From the NCBI RefSeq assembly GCF_019798055.1, contig NZ_JAHOPH010000025.1, positions 1 to 56,493 of the forward strand: 56,493 nt of DNA, given 5' to 3'. This stretch comes from Salsipaludibacter albus (GTDB lineage: Bacteria; Actinomycetota; Nitriliruptoria; Nitriliruptorales; Nitriliruptoraceae). Position numbers and translations under genes: made by a program. Shown here piece by piece: positions 52,606-56,493 of the stretch. How positions within the stretch are numbered: position 1 is the first letter of the stretch; each line of letters starts with the position of its first letter. The notes under the pieces are model-generated. The model had not been told where the DNA came from and searched no databases. It saw only the letters and a list, made by a program, of their open reading frames with translations.

Positions 52606-52811
52606 CCGAACGGTTCGACGGGGGCGGCGCGGCATCATCTTCGACAGTGGGTGGTAGCGCGTCGTCACGGGCCAGTCCGGTGGGGGCCGGACTGGCCCGA
52701 ACCATGTCCGCACGACCCGGGGGTCGTCCGCCCCCGGCTCGACGGTCGGCTCGCCACGACGGGGAGCCGGCCGTTACCATGGGAGCCACCACGCGACGGG
52801 CAGGTCCCGTG

Positions 52812-52920
52812 CGAGATGTGGTCGCCGCCGGTGACGTCCTCCGGTGAACCGGGTCAGGGCCGGAAGGCAGCAGCCCTAAGCCGTTCTCGGGCGGGTGCCG
52901 ATCACGGCGACCACATCTCG
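52812..52920 (+). ncRNA. ffs: Signal recognition particle RNA (small bacterial type)
   Basis: A long closing stem (CGAGATGTGGTCGCCG with CGGCGACCACATCTCG) encloses the diagnostic SRP domain IV: GGTCAGGGCCGGAAGGCAGC followed by AGCCCTAA. The RNA binds Ffh for membrane-protein targeting. A possible -10 box TACCAT at 52775-52780 lies upstream. It sits between the CHRD protein and the convergent glf. Confidence 0.94.
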
Positions 52921-52968
52921 GACCGGATCACCCGTCGCGTCGTGCGTCCGGCCCCGCGACCTTCGTCG

Positions 52969-56493
<3,525 letters not shown>

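Overview
The window is very GC-rich, with frequent GTG starts, four-base start/stop overlaps and actinobacterial protein families (LytR-CpsA-Psr, SARP/BTAD regulators, choice-of-anchor P, N-terminal GNAT fused to acyl-CoA synthetase). It most likely comes from a high-GC actinomycete, possibly of the Nitriliruptoria/Acidimicrobiia type. The lineage is inferred from style and not proven. Both edges cut genes: a Ser/Thr kinase on the left and dnaX on the right.

Layout. (1) 1-6960 is a conserved chromosomal stretch: kinase, protein/acetate-type acetyltransferase-synthetase, ankyrin protein, cell-wall LCP ligase, MFS transporter, and a tRNA-Ser(GGA) with its own promoter and a strong downstream hairpin. 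(2) 6961 to about 26.8 kb looks like an accessory region entered at the tRNA. It holds a decayed tyrosine integrase next to the tRNA 3' end, an intact second tyrosine recombinase, DUF6429/DUF6933-type genes, a lower-GC beta-barrel gene flanked by arrays of a degenerate 47-bp repeat, a frameshifted copy of part of a heavy-metal P-type ATPase, a remnant alpha/beta hydrolase, and a ParE/RHH toxin-antitoxin pair. Interspersed are working systems: a NarL-type two-component pair, a cupredoxin lipoprotein plus P1B ATPase (copper/heavy metal), and a four-gene ApbE/ferric-reductase-like operon divergent from an OmpR-type two-component pair. (3) 27.1-32.7 kb holds a 1691-residue SARP-pseudokinase-STAND-WD40 protein and a second cupredoxin lipoprotein.

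(4) 33-52 kb is an exopolysaccharide locus. It has a BY-kinase/Wzz chain-length protein, a Wzy-like polymerase, a Wzx-like flippase, an initiating sugar transferase, two further glycosyltransferases, GDP-mannose dehydratase and GDP-fucose synthase, UDP-glucose 4-epimerase, three methyltransferases, three sulfotransferases and a low-molecular-weight tyrosine phosphatase. UDP-galactopyranose mutase lies just beyond at 53 kb. Together these predict a polymer with fucose and galactofuranose, possibly sulfated and methylated, made by the Wzx/Wzy route and controlled by a tyrosine kinase/phosphatase pair. (5) 52.8 kb to the right edge returns to housekeeping: the small SRP RNA, glf and dnaX.

All calls come from reading the sequence; no database search was possible.
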